From SABY01 sp964523795 (GTDB lineage Bacteria; Bacteroidota; Bacteroidia; Bacteroidales; 4484-276): DNA of 64,000 bases. The DNA is taken from NCBI GenBank assembly GCA_964523795.1, contig CAZGAO010000015.1:6905-70904 (forward strand), in the 5' to 3' direction. The notes beneath the pieces are model-generated. The model did not search any database. It was given only the letters and a program-made list of their open reading frames with translations, and was not told where the DNA came from. A program made the position numbers and the translations under genes. Of the stretch, positions 59,207 through 64,000 are shown in pieces (the stretch's first letter is position 1; each line of letters begins with the position of its first letter).

Positions 59207-62179
59207 CTAATTATTTTCAAGATTGTGATTTTTGTTTTTATCGCCATTTTCTTTTATTGTTTCGCTCTGGTATGGAAGTGTAAAATAAAAGGTGCTTCCT
59301 TTCCCAACTTCTGATTCAACCCAAATTTTACCGCCGTGTTTTGCTACAAATTCTTTGCAAAGTATTAAGCCTAAACCTGAACCTTTTTCGTTTGCCGTGC
59401 CTCTCGTTGTAATATTTGCAGATATATCGAACAACTTTTTACGAGTTTCTTCTTTCATTCCAACTCCATTATCAGAAACTGCAATTTCAATAAAATTGTC
59501 GTTCTGTAATGCAGTAATATCTATTTTACCATTTGGATTAGTAAATTTTATGGCGTTTGAAATAAGATTTCTTAAAATTACCATTAACATGTTTTCATCG
59601 GCATAAACTTCAATTTCATCCAATGAGGAATAATTTAAGGAGATATTTTTTGATTTTACACTTAAATTTGAGAGTTCAATTATCTCTTGAATAATTGAGG
59701 CTAAACCTATTTCTTCTGGTATAAAATCAACTTTCCCGGTTTGCGATCTGGCCCAATTTAATAAATTGTCGAGCAAAACAAGTGTGCTTTTTGCTGATGA
59801 ATTAATAATGCCTAAGTACTTTTTAATTTCAGCAACTTCAAAATCTTGTGTATTTTCAATTAACAATTCCGAGAACCCTAAAATACTATTAAACGGACTT
59901 CGTAAATCGTGTGCTATAATTGAAAAGATTTTGTCTTTTGCAGCATTTGATTCTTTTAATAATTGTTCGGCTTTTTTACGTTTGGTAATATCGAGTACGG
60001 TTCCAAGCGAACGTATAGGCTCTCCTTTATCATTAAATTTAGTAATACATTTTTCCTGAACACATTTAACAATTCCCGATTTTAATAATAAGCGATGCTC
60101 AGTTTCATAAATTGTTTTGTTTTGTAATGAGTTTGAATAAGCCGCTTTTACCATTTCCCTGTCGTCGGGGTGAACACTCTCTAAAAAAACATCATAACTT
60201 ATTTTAAATTCTCGCGATTCAAATCCAAATATTTTATATATCTCGTCAGACCAAGTTAGTTCGTTGTTTATTATATCTAACTCCCAGTGCCCCAGATGCG
60301 CAATAGCCTGCGCATTTGCGTATTTTTCTTCACTCTCTTTAAGTTCTCGTTCGGCTTTCTTTTGCGCTGTAATATCTTCAAAAGTAGTAACAACCTGATA
60401 GGGTTTAGTTTCATTATTTTTGAATTTTGGCAATGAGTTAATGTTTATTATCTTATCTGAATTGCATAAAGGATTATAAACACACATTTTTGCATTTTTA
60501 ATAGCCTGTCCGGTTTTTAGAGAAATAAATGCAGGGAGTTCTTCGCACGGATAAACTGTTCCGTCTTCACGAATCGCTTTCCAGCGGGGATCGCAAGATT
60601 TTAGTCCTTGCATTTCAGTAATAGATACGCCAAGTATTTGTTCGGCAGCTTTGTTTGCATGAACTATTTCTCCTTTTGCATTTAAATAAATAACACCATT
60701 TGGAGTGTTTTCAAATAAGAAACGGTGTTCTTCTTCGCTTTTTTTCAGCGTTTCTTCTGCCTGTTTGCGCTCGGTGATGTCTCGTATAGTTCCCAGAGCT
60801 GCAAGTTTCCCCTCATGCTGTATTAGTTTTCCGTTAATCTCAACATCCAAAAGATTTCCATCTTTATGATAAACCTGTGTATTGAAATCTATTACCTCTT
60901 TGTGCATAAAAACATCAACCAGTTTTTTGAAATATTTAGGCAATTCTTTTTTTGGTACGAAATGGGTAAATGATTTTCCTAAAAACTCGTTTGATTGATA
61001 ACCAAGGATAGTTGCCATGGTATTATTTGAAAAAATTATTTTCCCTGTTTTATCAAGAATAAATATAATATCAAGCGATGCTTGCGTGATAATGCGGTAT
61101 TTTTCCTCGGCATTTAATAATTCAACTTCTGCCTGCTTGCGCTCTGTGATGTCGGTTACAAACACTGTTAATCCTACAACTTTATTCGTATCACTGTAAA
61201 TAGGTGAATAACGATTTTCCCAAGATGTCCTGCGAAATTCATCTGCTCCATACTCTTCGTTGAGAATAGTATGTTCGCCTTTCAATGCCTGGTCGAAGTT
61301 GTGTTTTGCTCTTTCCCGGTCACCACCCTTTTGGATTACGTCAAGTATATTCATCCCCATTTTAATATCCGCCCCCCAAATATTTTTCATGATTTCTTTA
61401 TGCGAAATTGTAAAAGAGGTGTAACGGTACTGTGGATCAAGCGAAAAAATAATCATTCCTTTTGGACTCTCCATAATTGAACGAAGAAGTTCATTGTTTT
61501 GCCGTGCCTTCTCTTCACTTTCTTTCAACGCATTTTCTGCTTGCTTGAGCTCTGATATGTCAACATCTAAGCAATACATCTCAGGCTCACGACCAGGTAC
61601 TTGGAAGTATGAATGACTTGAAAACACATCCAACAAAGAACCATCTTTGCACATAAGTTTAAGCTCGCTGGCTGGAATAGGTGTTTTAGTTGTAAACATT
61701 TCCTTAATCGCATCACGAACATGGCCCTTTAATTCATCGGGAATTATTAAGTCGGTAAGATCAACACCTATTGCTTCTTCGGATGAATATCCATAAAAGC
61801 TTTCAGAAGTTTTATTCCAGTATATCGTTTTTCCATTTTTATCATATCCCTGAAGAGCCAAATTAGGATTATCCTGAACCAGGGCCTTCCACCTCTCTTC
61901 ACTTTCTTTCAGCATTTTTTCTGCTGTTTTTCGCTCGGTAATGTCGGCTGCAACACCATCGTAAAAAACAATATTTTCTTTATCATCATAAATAGCCCGG
62001 GCATTTTCGGAAACCTGAATACATGTCCCATCTTTTTTTATCCAAGAGGATTCAAAATTAATTACGAGCCCTTTTTTATTTATGATATTGATAAACTCCG
62101 AGCGTGTTAAATCATCTACAAAACCAGACTCCTTCAGGTTTCTTTCCTTTAAATGTTCCAATGAATCAAAGCCCAGCAT
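59207..62179 (-). CDS. Multi-PAS sensor histidine kinase, 3' part of a split gene
   Basis: A 990-residue stretch with about six PAS domains, most closed by a PAC motif such as DITERKQAE, then a histidine kinase core. The H-box is FSIIAHDLRSPFNS, N-box NLISNAIKFT, G1 DNGVGM and G2 GSGLGL. No response-regulator domain follows. The apparent ATG at 62179 is inside a PAS domain (FANPALVNMLGF), so it is not the true start: the frame runs on in the same phase through 17 codons to a TAG at 62231-62233 and into the upstream ORF. No membrane helix is seen, so the sensor is probably cytosolic. Confidence 0.85.
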   Translation of the reverse strand: MLGFDSLEHLKERNLKESGFVDDLTRSEFINIINKKGLVINFESSWIKKDGTCIQVSENARAIYDDKENIVFYDGVAADITERKTAEKMLKESEERWKALVQDNPNLALQGYDKNGKTIYWNKTSESFYGYSSEEAIGVDLTDLIIPDELKGHVRDAIKEMFTTKTPIPASELKLMCKDGSLLDVFSSHSYFQVPGREPEMYCLDVDISELKQAENALKESEEKARQNNELLRSIMESPKGMIIFSLDPQYRYTSFTISHKEIMKNIWGADIKMGMNILDVIQKGGDRERAKHNFDQALKGEHTILNEEYGADEFRRTSWENRYSPIYSDTNKVVGLTVFVTDITERKQAEVELLNAEEKYRIITQASLDIIFILDKTGKIIFSNNTMATILGYQSNEFLGKSFTHFVPKKELPKYFKKLVDVFMHKEVIDFNTQVYHKDGNLLDVEINGKLIQHEGKLAALGTIRDITERKQAEETLKKSEEEHRFLFENTPNGVIYLNAKGEIVHANKAAEQILGVSITEMQGLKSCDPRWKAIREDGTVYPCEELPAFISLKTGQAIKNAKMCVYNPLCNSDKIININSLPKFKNNETKPYQVVTTFEDITAQKKAERELKESEEKYANAQAIAHLGHWELDIINNELTWSDEIYKIFGFESREFKISYDVFLESVHPDDREMVKAAYSNSLQNKTIYETEHRLLLKSGIVKCVQEKCITKFNDKGEPIRSLGTVLDITKRKKAEQLLKESNAAKDKIFSIIAHDLRSPFNSILGFSELLIENTQDFEVAEIKKYLGIINSSAKSTLVLLDNLLNWARSQTGKVDFIPEEIGLASIIQEIIELSNLSVKSKNISLNYSSLDEIEVYADENMLMVILRNLISNAIKFTNPNGKIDITALQNDNFIEIAVSDNGVGMKEETRKKLFDISANITTRGTANEKGSGLGLILCKEFVAKHGGKIWVESEVGKGSTFYFTLPYQSETIKENGDKNKNHNLENN

Positions 62180-62230
62180 ATTTACTAAAGCTGGGTTTGC
62201 AAAGAGGATTTCTCCCTCTGGCGATGTTCG

Positions 62231-62233
62231 CTA
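62231..62233 (-). other. In-frame TAG stop splitting one sensor kinase gene
   Basis: The minus-strand reading is ...QATIGL, TAG, RTSPEGEILFANPALVNMLGF... with no frame change: 62230 is exactly 17 codons before the ATG at 62179. The joined frame would be 1479 codons before the stop, with GAF, eight PAS and kinase domains. Confidence 0.9.
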
Positions 62234-63646
62234 AAGGCCAATTGTTGCTTGTTCAAATACGTTTCTAAACTTTTGTTCACTCTCTTTTAATTCAAGTTCT
62301 GCTTTATTATGTTCGGTAACATCACGAAAACTCCAAACACGGCCAAGGCTTTTCCCGTCCAATATCTGAGCTTGTGAATAGCGCTCATAAATCCGGCCAT
62401 CTTTAAAATGTAATAAATCAAAAGACGTATCTTTACTCAAATACAATTCCTTAACTTTAGCCAGAAAACTATCGGGATCTGATAATTGATTCAGCGCGAT
62501 TGGCATTAACGGTTCTTCATCGATATCATGTTTTGAAATGGCTGAATCCGGAACATGCCAAAGCTCCTTAAATTTATTGTTGTATGATGCGAATTTGCCA
62601 TTGTGATCAACTACCAGAATGCCATCGGCAGTTGATTCGAGTGTTGCAGTTAATAACGAAACTGATTTTTCAAGTTCTTCTTCCGTTTTTTTACGTTCAG
62701 AAATATCAGAATGGGTTCCAATCATTCTTGCTGGTTTATTATCAGCAGTATATGAAATAATTTTCCCTCTATCTAAAATCCATTTGTAAGTATTATTCTT
62801 GCACAGTACACGATGTTCATTTTCGTAATAATCGGTAATTCCGTTTAAATGATTATCAACATCTTCGTTAACCTTTTTTACGTCATCAGGGTGAACTCTT
62901 TTGCTCCACTCTTCTATATTGTTGGATATTTCATTTGCAGAAAAACCTAACATTTTTTTCCATTGCTCAGAAAAAAACACTTTGTTGGTAATTAAATTCC
63001 AGTCCCACAATCCATCAGAATTGCCTTCTATGGCAAATTGCCACCGTAATTCGCTTTCTTTTAATTCATTTTCATTTTTTGTTAATGCTTCGAAATCACG
63101 TAATTTGCTAATTGCAAACGAAACCTGAGAGGCAAGGCTTTCAATGGTAAGTATGCATTCCTTGCTCAACTTACCCGATTCGATGGTTGCTTTTGGGATA
63201 AAAAGAGATGAACCTCCAAAATAGTTTTTACCAACACAAAAACTGATGGCATAAACTTCAGAAATGCCAAGGATTTTTTCAATCGTTTTACAAATTGTTT
63301 TATTAACCTTTCCAATTGCAATTTCATATATCCCTCCAGAAGCATGATAAAGTTTTCTGCTTTCAAACTGTTTTTGTTTTTGTTCTGATAAATTGTCAAA
63401 AGGAAAATCCATTTGAAAAGGATCTTTTCCAAGTAGTGCTTTTATGGCTGTAAAATATTTATCGAACCCAAAGCTATGTGTTATCCGAAAGTTCATATCA
63501 TCGGGCTGAAGCTTGGTAATAATAAAATATGAATTAGGAAGAATCTGCTTTATTCCATCATTTAGTATCTGATAAATCTGGGATTCATTTTCAATATCAG
63601 GTAATTTACTGGAAACGCTGTGCAATGTTTCGATAAGGTTATTCAT
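62231..63646 (-). CDS. GAF/PAS sensor, 5' part of the split histidine kinase gene
   Basis: A 471-residue product: GAF-like domain (about 15-190, ending in the ASQVSFAISKL linker), PAS with PAC (WQFAIEGNSDGLWDWN to IGTHSDISERKKTEE), a second PAS (LESTADGILVVDHNGKF to SFRDVTEHNKAE) and the start of a third (KFRNVFEQATIGL) cut by TAG. It has no kinase domain of its own. If made alone it would be a soluble sensor fragment. The start is ATG 63646; no good -7 box was seen upstream. Confidence 0.8.
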   Translation of the reverse strand: MNNLIETLHSVSSKLPDIENESQIYQILNDGIKQILPNSYFIITKLQPDDMNFRITHSFGFDKYFTAIKALLGKDPFQMDFPFDNLSEQKQKQFESRKLYHASGGIYEIAIGKVNKTICKTIEKILGISEVYAISFCVGKNYFGGSSLFIPKATIESGKLSKECILTIESLASQVSFAISKLRDFEALTKNENELKESELRWQFAIEGNSDGLWDWNLITNKVFFSEQWKKMLGFSANEISNNIEEWSKRVHPDDVKKVNEDVDNHLNGITDYYENEHRVLCKNNTYKWILDRGKIISYTADNKPARMIGTHSDISERKKTEEELEKSVSLLTATLESTADGILVVDHNGKFASYNNKFKELWHVPDSAISKHDIDEEPLMPIALNQLSDPDSFLAKVKELYLSKDTSFDLLHFKDGRIYERYSQAQILDGKSLGRVWSFRDVTEHNKAELELKESEQKFRNVFEQATIGL

Positions 63647-64000
63647 TTTTTATCCAATTTATTGATTGATCAGGAATTCTTCGGTTTTTTATTTGCTTAA
63701 AGAATCATAGCCCATAACTAATGCCTTTTGAAATATGTAAATCTTGAGGTATTCTTCCATAATCAAAACACCATTTTTGTAATCCAAAAAGGATTTATTT
63801 TACCAAAATCCAATTTGAATATCAAATCAAAAATAGTAAAAGTAAATAATATTGTTGGATTTGTTTGCCAGAATTATGCAAATTTTCACAGGTGGATTTT
63901 GAAAATACTACTTTTGAGCTTTAATTTCTCAGACCATTGCTTGACAAAATCAAAATAATACTTTTCAGTTTCTTAATTTTTGGCTTCACTTTACAACTTT
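63647..64000. other. Intergenic end of the window
   Basis: About 350 bp, A+T rich, upstream of the kinase gene. A 76-residue open frame at 63728-63958 has no protein character. No promoter box or repeat stands out. Confidence 0.6.

Noticed and set aside
63728..63958. 76-codon ORF at the right end
   Set aside because: A+T-rich random-looking frame without a start context or domain.

Overview
The window looks like a chromosomal piece of an aerobic Bacteroidota bacterium, probably from the Bacteroidales/Marinilabiliales side of the phylum; the order is a guess. The evidence is gene content (TonB receptor plus DUF4249 lipoprotein, DUF5606, TM2 plus DUF2752 pair, MtaB, many lipoproteins), the near absence of Shine-Dalgarno sites, several TTG starts, and repeated TAnnTTTG -7 boxes just upstream of genes. 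No rRNA, tRNA, CRISPR array, prophage or complete insertion sequence was found.

Layout. 1-1.4 kb: N-terminal part of a DNA polymerase III alpha subunit (minus). 1.9-3.0 kb: secreted CBM9-like protein. 3.8-9.6 kb: complete RND efflux operon (adaptor, pump, outer-membrane channel). 9.7-11.3 kb: bifunctional FtcD. 11.9-20.2 kb, minus strand: a beta-glucan locus with a GH16 endoglucanase lipoprotein, an MFS sugar porter, a clan GH-A lipoprotein and a 1156-residue GH149/GH94-type phosphorylase. Together these suggest outside cutting of beta-1,3-glucan, uptake of short products and phosphorolysis inside, with no SusC/SusD pair. 21.1-27.1 kb: cytochrome oxidase operon (cytochrome c, SCO, subunits I, III, IV, II with fused cytochrome c) and heme farnesyltransferase, running 32 bp into a convergent trmH. 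27.9-30.4 kb: LRR lipoprotein, antitoxin-like fragment, outer-membrane barrel, small basic protein.

30.9-38.1 kb is housekeeping: punA, then minus-strand ychF, TPR lipoprotein, mltG, GNAT, dapF, mtaB and an SMP-30-like propeller. 38.4-42.9 kb: TM2/DUF2752 pair, TPR protein, yigZ, trmD. 42.9-50.6 kb: metallophosphoesterase, aldehyde dehydrogenase, HAD phosphatase, MORN-repeat protein, recR, coiled-coil protein, fucose-isomerase-like protein. 51.1-54.4 kb: TonB-dependent receptor and DUF4249 partner. 54.6-59.1 kb: Fic protein, nitroreductase, purB, DUF5606, pyrD. 59.2-63.6 kb: a GAF/multi-PAS histidine kinase of about 1479 codons broken by one in-frame TAG.

The most unusual structure is between the genes. 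Several intergenic regions carry arrays with a strict 7-nt period (GATNTNN, or GTTANTN) facing reverse-complement arrays across a short core. Three copies of one such element share a 14-nt core. Two loci also hold a roughly 100-bp element with ACCTTAGTAG-type terminal inverted repeats, and there are several REP-like palindromes, including covarying copies at 30.8 and 41.2 kb. All functional statements come from reading motifs by eye; no database search was run.
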